Origin: Pseudomonadota bacterium
Lineage (GTDB): Bacteria; Pseudomonadota; Gammaproteobacteria; SZUA-229
Assembly (NCBI GenBank): GCA_030673345.1
Contig: DAOVJH010000038.1
Coordinates: 1-8,819 of the forward strand
Direction: 5' to 3'
DNA: 8,819 nt
Positions within the stretch are counted from its first letter, which is position 1; the number at the start of each line of letters is the position of its first letter. This document shows positions 1 through 7,390 of this stretch, in pieces. The translations under genes were made by a program, and so were the position numbers. Under the pieces are notes generated by a model, which had not been told where the DNA came from, searched no databases, and was given only the letters and a program-made list of their open reading frames with translations.

Positions 1-91
1 ACCACTTGAACAGGATGACAATGGTAATTAACGCAGGAATAAACGCCAGAGACAGGTTTATTAAAGGTATTGATTGAAGTGCTTGCGTCAT
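1..91 (-). CDS. FetB-type (UPF0014) ABC permease-like membrane protein, second copy, 5' end only
   Basis: The first 30 codons of a gene that starts at 91 and runs leftwards out of the window. Its translation (MTQALQSIPLINLSLAF then IPALITIVILFKW) matches the start of the plus-strand gene at 362 except for three residues (T2M, A4T, I18V), and 86 of the 91 bases match. Three of the five differences change an amino acid. It is therefore a divergently transcribed paralogue of the complete FetB-like gene and should encode the first transmembrane helix of the same family. The truncation is only the window edge. Whether the rest of this copy is intact, or whether an ATPase partner lies beyond it, cannot be seen. 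The mirrored ATG at 362 supports this start codon; no Shine-Dalgarno sequence is apparent for either copy. Confidence 0.8.
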   Translation of the reverse strand, partial: MTQALQSIPLINLSLAFIPALITIVILFKW

Positions 92-170
92 GATTGTTTA
101 ATATTACTAAATTCCAGATGTCACTGCCGGAACACCTGCTTACGGCCATAAGCGGACTTACAAAAACAAA

Positions 171-293
171 GTCAAAAGCTTGAACCACAGAGGCACAGAG
201 GCACAGAGTTTTACTATTGTTAGCAGCGCCGCAGGCGCGGTTAACAATAAAAAACTCTGTGCCCTCTGTGCCTCTGTGGTGAAATGTTTTGAC
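171..293. repeat. Foldback element with 60-base arms and octanucleotide repeats
   Basis: Arms 171-230 and 234-293 are inverted copies around a 3-base loop (GCA, 231-233), with about eight mismatches and one 1-base indel. Each arm contains three tandem units of an 8-base repeat (CACAGAGG on the left, CTCTGTGC/CTCTGTGG on the right), then a GC-rich apex. The element could form a long hairpin in DNA or RNA. From memory, similar ACCACAGAGGCACAGAG strings are dispersed in many unrelated bacterial genomes and often give spurious ORF predictions with TEAQR-like peptides; I could not search for that here. It sits between two divergent genes, so it may act as a spacer or insulator, or simply be the point where the inverted duplication was made. 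No coding function is proposed. Confidence 0.8.
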
Positions 294-361
294 TTTCCGC
301 TACTGGCCGTAAGCAGGTGTTCCGTCAGTGACAACCAGGATTTAGTATTATTAAATAGATC

Positions 362-1078
362 ATGATGCAAACACTTCAATCAATACCATTAATAAACCTG
401 TCTCTGGCGTTTGTTCCTGCGTTGATTACCATTGTCATCCTGTTCAAGTGGTCATTGAATTCAACAAATGCTCTGTACGCGATGTCGCGTATGCTGGTTC
501 AGCTTCTGCTCATCGGTTATTTCCTTACATATATCTTCAAATCTGATAACGCTGGGGTCATCATAATAATCTTAGCTGTGATGGTTTTTGCATCGAGCTG
601 GATCGCACTGGGAACGGTTGCTGTAAAACGGCTGCAATTGTATAAGCATGCCCTTTTGGCGATTGCGGTCGGTGGAGGTATTACCCTGGTATTGATCACG
701 CAGGGTGTTCTAGCGCTTGATCCCTGGTATTCACCACAGTCGATGATTCCTATCGCAGGTATGATCTTTGCTAATGCGATGAACAGCGTCAGCCTGTCTG
801 CCGAACGACTGAATGCAGAGTTAAGCAGGCATGTTCCTTATGAAGAGGCCAGGAACCTTGCCATGCAATCTGCCATGATACCTGTGATCAACTCGCTCTT
901 TGCTGTTGGCCTGGTGTCCCTGCCGGGCATGATGACAGGGCAGATCCTGTCAGGGGTGTCGCCGTTGGTTGCAGCCAGGTATCAGATCATGGTCATGTGC
1001 ATGGTCTTTGGTGCATCGGGTATAGCGACCGCATACTTCCTGGTGCTGGTTAAACCAGTCTTTCACAAGGAAGCGTAA
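362..1078 (+). CDS. fetB: FetB-type (UPF0014) ABC transporter permease-like protein
   Basis: A 238-residue polytopic inner-membrane protein of the UPF0014/FetB (YbbM) family. In E. coli, FetB pairs with the ATPase FetA and is linked to iron export and oxidative-stress resistance; plant relatives (STAR2/ALS3) act in aluminium tolerance. About seven hydrophobic segments are seen (roughly residues 8-28, 45-59, 65-85, 97-116, 128-142, 174-196, 206-230). Family signatures are the IPIAGMIFANAMN stretch (129-141) and SLPGMMTGQILSGVSPLVAA (186-205) followed by RYQ. Length is slightly below E. coli FetB. The ATG at 362 is preferred over that at 365 because the mirrored copy has only the first. No ATPase gene follows: the next gene is convergent and ends 10 bases away. 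A FetA partner could lie beyond the left paralogue or elsewhere. Family assignment is strong; the transported substrate is inferred. Confidence 0.85.
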   Translation: MMQTLQSIPLINLSLAFVPALITIVILFKWSLNSTNALYAMSRMLVQLLLIGYFLTYIFKSDNAGVIIIILAVMVFASSWIALGTVAVKRLQLYKHALLAIAVGGGITLVLITQGVLALDPWYSPQSMIPIAGMIFANAMNSVSLSAERLNAELSRHVPYEEARNLAMQSAMIPVINSLFAVGLVSLPGMMTGQILSGVSPLVAARYQIMVMCMVFGASGIATAYFLVLVKPVFHKEA

Positions 1079-1088
1079 CGAAAGATTC

Positions 1089-1832
1089 TTACACTGGCAG
1101 TTCGCTTAGTTTAAAGACTTTGCCGTGTGATGGTTTGTCATAGACACTGATGCCTTTTTCACTCAATAGATAAGCTGCCGCTTTAGCAACATCTTCAGGT
1201 TTGCCCAGTGCTGATGTGTCTTCGGCGGGGAAAGCACGTGTTCTGAATGCTGTTTTAACGCTGCCTGGCATCAGACCGGTAACATTTATCGATGTGTTTT
1301 CGACTTCATCAGCGAGGATTTCCATAAATGACTTAAGGCCTGCCTTTGATACGCCATAGGCTCCCCAGTACGCGGTATTTTTATCATCTAGAGTAAATAC
1401 GATGGAGCTGGGTGCGTCATGATTGAGTAGAGGGATGCATGCCTGGGTTACCATGAAAGCGGCGTTCAGATTGATCTGCATGACACGGTACCATAGTTTT
1501 AGATCATGTTGCAGGACAGGCGTTGATGCCCCGAGCCAGCCGGCATTATTAAATAAGCCGTCTAACCTGCCAAACTCCTTTGCGATGACTTCGTTCAATG
1601 TGTCGCAGTCTTCCGGTGTTATCTTTTCAAAATCCAGAGGATAGATAACCGGCTCGGTGTATCCTGCTTGCATTATTTCGTCATAAAGCAATTCGAGTTT
1701 TGGCACTGTCTTGCCGTGTATTATTACCGTGGCACCCTGTCTGGCACATTCTATTGCCGTGGCTTTACCTATTCCGCCGCTGGCACCTGTTATGAGTATT
1801 ACTTTATCTTTCATGTTGTCTGTTATTTGCAT
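1089..1832 (-). CDS. YciK-like short-chain dehydrogenase/reductase (SDR)
   Basis: A 247-residue cytosolic classical SDR, closest by eye to E. coli YciK. A Rossmann fold is indicated by TGASGGIG (15-22), NNAG (95-98), the Asn in MQINLN (119-121 region), YGVSK (Tyr159, Lys163) and LMPGSVKT (187-194). Substrate is unknown; YciK itself has no firmly assigned physiological reaction. The canonical catalytic Ser is not where expected: the strand reads FTLDD (146-150) where YciK has FTSSS, and the loop to Tyr159 is about three residues shorter. The coordinates give the longest frame. A second ATG at 1814 (Met7, reading MKDKVILITGAS) may be the real start, because a promoter-like -10 box abuts the first ATG. 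Neither start has a clear ribosome binding site. It is convergent with fetB (10-base gap) and divergent from mnmC (44-base gap). Confidence 0.85.
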   Translation of the reverse strand: MQITDNMKDKVILITGASGGIGKATAIECARQGATVIIHGKTVPKLELLYDEIMQAGYTEPVIYPLDFEKITPEDCDTLNEVIAKEFGRLDGLFNNAGWLGASTPVLQHDLKLWYRVMQINLNAAFMVTQACIPLLNHDAPSSIVFTLDDKNTAYWGAYGVSKAGLKSFMEILADEVENTSINVTGLMPGSVKTAFRTRAFPAEDTSALGKPEDVAKAAAYLLSEKGISVYDKPSHGKVFKLSELPV

Positions 1833-1862
1833 AGTATAGGCGGGCTATTTTACTTGTCTCAA
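1833..1862 (-). promoter_or_regulatory. Sigma70-like promoter for the SDR gene
   Basis: On the minus strand, TTGAGA (1862-1857) and TATACT (1838-1833) are separated by 18 bases, a good match to the sigma70 consensus (TTGACA/TATAAT). The -10 box touches the ATG at 1832, so transcription would begin near 1826, downstream of that ATG. This would leave the ATG at 1814 as the usable start with a leader of about a dozen bases. It lies in the short gap shared with the divergent mnmC gene, for which I find no equally good promoter. Predicted from sequence only. Confidence 0.45.
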
Positions 1863-1876
1863 CCTCATACGGCTAT

Positions 1877-3850
1877 ATGAATTACACGAATTTAATCTGG
1901 CGTGACGGCCAGCCTTACAGCGAGTTATATGATGATATCTATTATTCTTCAGATGATAGTGAAGATATTTCGGGTGAGAGTGAGTTTCAGCACGTTTTTT
2001 TCAGGAATAATGACCTGCCAGACCGTTGGCAAGGAAGGCGCGATTTTGTCGTTGCCGAGTTGGGGTTTGGCAGCGGATTAAACTGCATCCTGACCATTCG
2101 AGAGTGGCTGAATCATTGTGCAGAATGTGGTGAAGACAAAATACTGCACTATATCGCGATAGAAAAACACCCGTTATCGGCAGAGAGTATCGTTACACTC
2201 CTGAATCGTTACCCTGAATTAAAACCATTGTGTGATGAACTGGTAGAAGATTACCCACCAGCCGTAGAGGCGACACATTGCCGCAGGCTGTTCGATAACC
2301 GTGTGGTTATACATTATAAATTCATGGATGTTAGAGATGCGTTGGCAAACAGTCTATTAGGTGTCGACGCATGGTTTCTCGATGGTTTCTCTCCGGCAAA
2401 AAATCCTGATATGTGGTCACCGGAATTATTTTCAATGATCGCAAAGAATAGTCGTGCAGGTTCAACCTGCAGTACCTACACGTGCGCTGGCTTCGTCAGA
2501 CGAAACCTTCAGGCATCGGGTTTCGTTGTCAGTAAGGTGCCAGGTTACGGCAAAAAACGTGAGATGCTGGCGGCTGTGCTTCCAGCAACACAATCAGACG
2601 ATAGGGCAGGACGATCATTTAAGTATAAAGACGAACCGTGGTTTGAGTTGCCTCAAAAAGCGCAGACGGCTGTTAAAGATGCGGTTATAGTCGGCGCCGG
2701 CATAGCCGGATTAAGTCTTGCATATGCCTTAGTGCAACGTGGATGGACAGTCACGTTAATCGACAAACATGGCGATATCGGAAAAGAAGCGTCTTCAAAT
2801 CCAGCACCGATTGTTTATCCTCGCCTATCTATTAATAATGATGTTGATACGAAGTTTTTTACAGCAGCATATTGTTATGCTCTGTATGCGTTTAAAACAT
2901 TGCAGAATAAAAGTCAGCAACGCTTCTGGTTTGATGATGGTTTACTGCAGTTAACAGATAAAGAACGAATCGCAAAGATATTAAAAAAATTTCAGTTCAA
3001 TAGTGATTTTATTTCGATCCTTGATGAAATGATCGAAGGGGCAGTTGCTAAGGAAGAAACACAGGTGGTGGTTAATTATGCAACAGCGGGTGTGGTGCTG
3101 CCTGTTGTTTTATGTGATGTCTTAAAGAAGCAATGTAGCAATAAATTAACTATCATCGAAGCAGAAGTGACTGATATTAATCATGATGGGAATAGATGGC
3201 AGTGCTTGCATGATTCCGGATTGATTAAAGAAAGTGAAGTACTGGTTATCGCTAATGGTGTCGGGATAAATGATTTAAGTCTGCCGTCAAAATTTCCGGT
3301 CGAAGCGATACGGGGGCAGGTCGTAGAATTAAATGAGAATAAAACCTCGTGTCAGATCAGGAAAACACTGAATGCTGATATTCATATAACCCCCGTGATC
3401 AATGGTAAACATTATCTTGGTGCGACCTATGTAAGGAACTGTGACAGGTTGGATGTCTGCCATGAAGACAACAGAAAGCTCCTGGAATCACTTAATAAAC
3501 TATATCCTGATCTTTTTAAAGAGGATGATTATAGTGATGCATGGGTCGGTTTTCGTACCACGTCAAAAGACAGGGTTCCGATCGTCGGTGCTGTACCAGA
3601 TGAGTCTTATTTTAATGAAGAGTATGCTGACATACGCCATGGCAGTGCTGCTAAAACGTATCTTGCAGCCAGGCACCTCGATGGTTTATATATTTCAGCT
3701 GCACACGGATCACGGGGGTTTACCAGCAGTTTCCTTTCAGCTGAAATAATTGCGTCGCAGATAGCGGGTGAGCCTCTACCCGTAGATAAAAAGGTTATGG
3801 ATTATCTGAGTCCATCAAGGTTTGTTGTGAACGATCTTAAGCGTCGGTGA
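1877..3850 (+). CDS. mnmC: Bifunctional tRNA 5-methylaminomethyl-2-thiouridine biosynthesis protein MnmC
   Basis: A 657-residue cytosolic enzyme completing the mnm5(s2)U modification at the wobble base (position 34) of certain tRNAs after MnmEG. The FAD-dependent C-terminal domain (MnmC1) removes the carboxymethyl group from cmnm5U, and the N-terminal domain (MnmC2) methylates the resulting nm5U with S-adenosylmethionine. The methyltransferase part (about 1-240) shows the SAM loop ELGFGSGLN (61-69), the hallmark LDGFSPAKNPDMW (168-180) and AGFVRR (204-209). After a linker the oxidoreductase begins with the dinucleotide fold GAGIAG (273-278) and ends with GFRTTSKDRVPIVG and HGSRG (610-614). 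Both domains are full length, close to the 668 residues of E. coli MnmC. The start is supported by the family-like N-terminus (WRDGQPYSELYDDIYYS); no ribosome binding site is obvious. Its last 36 bases overlap the 3' end of the convergent GGDEF-EAL gene. Confidence 0.95.
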   Translation: MNYTNLIWRDGQPYSELYDDIYYSSDDSEDISGESEFQHVFFRNNDLPDRWQGRRDFVVAELGFGSGLNCILTIREWLNHCAECGEDKILHYIAIEKHPLSAESIVTLLNRYPELKPLCDELVEDYPPAVEATHCRRLFDNRVVIHYKFMDVRDALANSLLGVDAWFLDGFSPAKNPDMWSPELFSMIAKNSRAGSTCSTYTCAGFVRRNLQASGFVVSKVPGYGKKREMLAAVLPATQSDDRAGRSFKYKDEPWFELPQKAQTAVKDAVIVGAGIAGLSLAYALVQRGWTVTLIDKHGDIGKEASSNPAPIVYPRLSINNDVDTKFFTAAYCYALYAFKTLQNKSQQRFWFDDGLLQLTDKERIAKILKKFQFNSDFISILDEMIEGAVAKEETQVVVNYATAGVVLPVVLCDVLKKQCSNKLTIIEAEVTDINHDGNRWQCLHDSGLIKESEVLVIANGVGINDLSLPSKFPVEAIRGQVVELNENKTSCQIRKTLNADIHITPVINGKHYLGATYVRNCDRLDVCHEDNRKLLESLNKLYPDLFKEDDYSDAWVGFRTTSKDRVPIVGAVPDESYFNEEYADIRHGSAAKTYLAARHLDGLYISAAHGSRGFTSSFLSAEIIASQIAGEPLPVDKKVMDYLSPSRFVVNDLKRR

Positions 3851-6800
3851 GTCTTCATCATTGCTGAATGTCAGTATCTCTTTTATCGGTTTCGGCTGCT
3901 CTATGCCATAACCCTGTCCATAATCAACATCTATATCGCGCAGTTTTTTCATGATCTGTTCATTTTCGACATATTTAGCAATGGTTTTGATGCCCATGAT
4001 ATGGCCGACTTCGTTGATTGCAGCAACCATTGCATGATCGATATTATTGTTGATCATATCTGATACGAAGCTGCCATCGATCTTGAGGAAGTCGACGGGC
4101 AGGTTCTTGAGGTACTGGAAGGATGATAAGCCGCTGCCGAAGTCATCGAGTGCAAATTTGAAACCACAGCTTTTCAAATCTTTGATAAGTGTTTTAGCTT
4201 TATTCAAATTTTTGATGGCGGCGGTTTCGGTGATCTCAAAACAGATGGTACGTTTGTCGATATTAAACTTGTCTGCAGTCTCTTTTATGTAAGACACGAT
4301 GTCTTTGTCTTCGAGGGTGTTTCCTGACAGGTTTATCGAGTACTCGGTTATGTTTTCATCTTTATCTGAATATTTATGGATGAATGTAAAGGTTTCAAAA
4401 ATAACCTTCCGGTCGATCAGGTGCATCAGGTTATAACGTTCTGCGGCAGGGATGAATGCATTTGGCGTTATTATCTGGTTGTCTTCATCGAGCAGACGCA
4501 CAAGTATTTCTACATGTTTTTTTTGAGTGTCCTGATTTTTTAAGGCAACGATCGGTTGCGCGTATAGTTGCAGACGGTCATTTTCTATCGCTTCGGTAAT
4601 ACGCGTTGCCCAGAATGTTTCTTCCTGACGCCTGATGAGTTCACTGTCTTCTTCTTCGTATACATATACCTGGCCTTTTCCATGATCTTTTGCTGCGTAG
4701 CAAGCAAGGTCTGCTTTCCTGATAGCTTCTGCTGCATCTTGTGAGTTTTTACTGAGCGGGTTAATACCGATACTGACGCCGAGAGTATAATCACAATCAT
4801 CCCAGTTAAACTTCATGTCAGAGATGGTCTCTGTGATGTTATGCGTTATTTTCAGGGCGCCTTCCTGTGAGCAATTCTTCAGTATCAGGCCGAATTCATC
4901 ACCCCCCAGTCGCCCGAGTACGTCATCACCGCGAATGCAGGATTGTATCAAGGAGGTAACCTGGATCAGGCACTGGTCACCAGCGCTATGGCCTGCGGTA
5001 TCATTGATGAGTTTAAATCTGTCCAGATCGAGATAACATAGGACATGATGTTTACCGTTGTTTTTTGCATCATATACATAATCAGATAATTCGATATCGA
5101 AGGCATCTCTGTTGAGCAGGTTGGTCAACGGATCATGTGCGGCCTGGTGTTTGATGGTTTTTTCCAGTTGACGCCGCTGGGTTTCATCATGGAACACGAT
5201 GACGACACCTTCTGCATTTTCAGATGTATTGAGGATAGGTGATATCGAACTTTCGATATCTTTATTGTTTCCGTTTCTGCTGACCAGGCTTAATATACTC
5301 TTGTTGATGGTGATTCCATCATAGAGACATGATTTCACGACATCATGGATCGGTTCACCGGTATCGATGTCTTCGATCCTGAAAATATCCTGTACGGCAT
5401 TGTTCTTCGCTTTTTCGAGTGTCCATCCAGTTAACGACTCTGCGACATGGTTCATGTATTCTATTTTTCCGTTTACGTTAGTCGTGATAACGGCATCACC
5501 GATTGAATGCAAGGTGAGTTCTGCGCGTTCACGTTCTGATTTCATGTCACTGACAAGCTGCATGTTGATGATGGCCATCTGTACGCTCTGGCTGAACTGT
5601 GCGACCAATTGCTCATCGACTTTATCGAACTCATCGTATGCTCTGAAAACGGCTATTGCACCGTAGGGTTTATCTTTTAATGTGACAGGTGTTAGCAGTG
5701 CAGACTTGATATGAAACTGTTTTGATAGTTCTTTCTGTGCGCGGACGTCGCTTGCCACGTCATTGATCATCAGGTTCTTGTTATTTAATATGGTCCATGC
5801 GCATAGGCCGCCATCAGCAACATCAAGTGTTATGTTTTCAAGTTTTTCAGACTGTAGTCCACAGGCCGCAAGAAACTGGTAGGTGTCCTGTTTATTGTCT
5901 ATCACAGGAAAAGCGGCCAGTTGAGAGTGTGTGATCTCCTGGGCTGCGCGGCAGATGTTATTGAAGAAGGCGTCTTTGTCATAACCTTCTGTTATCAGTC
6001 GCGCGATCCAGTCATCGATGAGCGTGAGTCCCTGTTGGTAACGCTTGCTGTTATTGATCTCTATCTGGTGTTCGAGTTCGATGATGGCGCGAGAGCTTGC
6101 GATAATTAAGATGTTTTCTGCCAGGCTGGTATCTTCGATCGGAGAGCTGCTGGCGATGGCTATCGTACCGATGACATTTTCCTTTTTATCAGTCAGGCTG
6201 ATGCCGATGTAACTGGCAGCGTCTTTTAAAAATTCATCACTGCTGTCAGGGTAATAGTTTGAAAAATCACGGTTATGTACAAGGCGTCCATTTTTTATGA
6301 CATCCTCGCAGGGTGTATTGCTCAGCGAGTAGGTGATATTACTGCTGAACATGCCGTGGTCGAGCAGGCCGATTATCTCTGCACTTAGTCCTGATGGGTT
6401 CACTTTAGATATGTACGCGTATTCGACATCGACAGCAGTACATAGGGCGTTTAACAGGTATAAGATCCGGTCTTCATTGTTATGGCTGTTTTTATCGATA
6501 TCGACCAGTTGATAGAGCGCTTTTTCTGTCTTCGCCCTAAGGCTGATCTCATCGTTTAATTTTTCATTGCTCTTTGACAGCTCGGCTTCATTTTTTCGTA
6601 ACGAAACGAAGATAAACAAGATATAAAATATCAGGTAGATAGTGCAGACGAATAATAATATATTAAATATCTGAGCATTATTGTCCTGCTTACCTTTTAA
6701 CTCGATAACCCTGTTCTTTAACATGATGATCTGGTTTTCGATGTCTAATGAATTGAACTGGGCCAGGATGTCATCGATTTCGGGCAGACGTTCGATGATC

Positions 6801-7390
6801 ATCAAACTATGATTGATCAATGCGTTGGTATCGGTGTCTGGTTTATGGTTCAGTTCATCGATCAGCGGATAGATCTTGTTAGCGATATTGTTTTCAGGGT
6901 TCTCGTTATATTCCAGTAGCAGTGTGATCAGCTCTGCCGTGGTGCGCAGTTGCTGTTTCGATTGTGTTTTAGGCTTGAACGAATAGAGGTCAGTACTTAC
7001 ATTGAAGATATAAAATAATGAGTTCTGCAGTATCGAGTGGTGTGTTTTAAAGTCTTCAACAAGAGACGCTTGATGTGTTACTGCAATTTCCATACCCAAC
7101 ACAGAGTCGATACCGATCTCTTCTTCTGCTACCTTGCTGCTGCTCAAGCTGGAGATGTTCTGATCCAGTCTGTAGAGCGTTTCATTCAGGGTATCATATT
7201 GCTGTATCTGATTACTTCTATAGCGCAATAGGTCACGGTGAAGCTGCACCTGCAGGTCCTGCATGTCTTCGATTGTTGATAGTGTTTCATTGAGCGGGAG
7301 TTCGTTGAAAATGCTCTTGTAGAAAAAGAAACTGAGCACCGAGATTAGCAGTACGATACCGATCCAGTAATTTATATTTCCTTTGCTCAT
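3815..7390 (-). CDS. Membrane-bound GAF-GAF-PAS-GGDEF-EAL c-di-GMP signalling protein with periplasmic sensor
   Basis: 1191 residues; makes and/or degrades c-di-GMP at the inner membrane. Order: TM1 (8-24); a helical periplasmic region (about 30-238) resembling DAHL-type ligand-binding domains; TM2 (241-264); a short coiled coil (266-292); GAF-like (about 290-440); second GAF (about 470-610); PAS (about 620-740, with VVIVFHDETQRR leading into the next domain); GGDEF (745-910); EAL (925-1175). The cyclase active site is intact (RLGGDEF, 827-833) and has an upstream inhibitory-site RGDD (820-823). In the EAL domain, Glu961 (EIL), Asn1020, Glu1052, Asp1082-Asp1083, Lys1103 and Gln1159 are present. 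The Glu of the usual AExVE motif is Lys1139 (AKYVE), so phosphodiesterase activity is doubtful. The start codon overlaps the stop of the peroxidase gene (ATGA, 7387-7390), indicating co-translation. The 3' end overlaps mnmC by 36 bases. Domain order is secure; the sensed signal is inferred. Confidence 0.92.
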   Translation of the reverse strand: MSKGNINYWIGIVLLISVLSFFFYKSIFNELPLNETLSTIEDMQDLQVQLHRDLLRYRSNQIQQYDTLNETLYRLDQNISSLSSSKVAEEEIGIDSVLGMEIAVTHQASLVEDFKTHHSILQNSLFYIFNVSTDLYSFKPKTQSKQQLRTTAELITLLLEYNENPENNIANKIYPLIDELNHKPDTDTNALINHSLMIIERLPEIDDILAQFNSLDIENQIIMLKNRVIELKGKQDNNAQIFNILLFVCTIYLIFYILFIFVSLRKNEAELSKSNEKLNDEISLRAKTEKALYQLVDIDKNSHNNEDRILYLLNALCTAVDVEYAYISKVNPSGLSAEIIGLLDHGMFSSNITYSLSNTPCEDVIKNGRLVHNRDFSNYYPDSSDEFLKDAASYIGISLTDKKENVIGTIAIASSSPIEDTSLAENILIIASSRAIIELEHQIEINNSKRYQQGLTLIDDWIARLITEGYDKDAFFNNICRAAQEITHSQLAAFPVIDNKQDTYQFLAACGLQSEKLENITLDVADGGLCAWTILNNKNLMINDVASDVRAQKELSKQFHIKSALLTPVTLKDKPYGAIAVFRAYDEFDKVDEQLVAQFSQSVQMAIINMQLVSDMKSERERAELTLHSIGDAVITTNVNGKIEYMNHVAESLTGWTLEKAKNNAVQDIFRIEDIDTGEPIHDVVKSCLYDGITINKSILSLVSRNGNNKDIESSISPILNTSENAEGVVIVFHDETQRRQLEKTIKHQAAHDPLTNLLNRDAFDIELSDYVYDAKNNGKHHVLCYLDLDRFKLINDTAGHSAGDQCLIQVTSLIQSCIRGDDVLGRLGGDEFGLILKNCSQEGALKITHNITETISDMKFNWDDCDYTLGVSIGINPLSKNSQDAAEAIRKADLACYAAKDHGKGQVYVYEEEDSELIRRQEETFWATRITEAIENDRLQLYAQPIVALKNQDTQKKHVEILVRLLDEDNQIITPNAFIPAAERYNLMHLIDRKVIFETFTFIHKYSDKDENITEYSINLSGNTLEDKDIVSYIKETADKFNIDKRTICFEITETAAIKNLNKAKTLIKDLKSCGFKFALDDFGSGLSSFQYLKNLPVDFLKIDGSFVSDMINNNIDHAMVAAINEVGHIMGIKTIAKYVENEQIMKKLRDIDVDYGQGYGIEQPKPIKEILTFSNDEDSPTLKIVHNKP

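Larger units (their letters stand above)
1..452. repeat. Large imperfect palindrome: inverted duplication of fetB 5' end and upstream region
   Basis: The strand reads as its own imperfect reverse complement about a centre near 232. Base 1 pairs with base 452, and the ATG at 89-91 pairs with the ATG at 362-364. The coding part of the arms (91 bases) has 5 mismatches. Outside the start codons the upstream sequences also mirror each other, including the 16-mer GTAAGCAGGTGTTCCG on the right arm and its complement on the left. The left arm has about 12 extra bases (157-168), and there are single-base indels, so the arms have drifted. The left end is set by the window; on the right I cannot tell how far the duplication goes because its mirror is outside. 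Mismatches and indels argue against a library or amplification chimera, which would give identical arms. Confidence 0.9.

Noticed and set aside
184..281. CRISPR-like tandem repeats
   Set aside because: The units are 8 bases and contiguous, without spacers, and they are inverted between arms. This is a foldback repeat and not an array.
171..293. Transposon or IS with terminal inverted repeats
   Set aside because: No transposase frame, no target-site duplication can be recognised, and the arms are contiguous around a 3-base loop.
158..379. Small frames on both strands (158-379 minus, 180-365 plus) with TEAQR/HRGTEAQ-like peptides
   Set aside because: They run through the foldback repeat, their similarity to each other comes from the palindrome, and they contain no protein-like composition or ribosome binding site. 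I treat them as repeat-derived.
1..452. Assembly or amplification chimera creating the mirror image
   Set aside because: The arms differ by substitutions in the coding part, several indels and a 12-base block. An artefact would be identical. Not fully excluded without reads.
1079..1088. Terminator between fetB and the SDR
   Set aside because: The gap is ten bases and shows no stem-loop with a T run.
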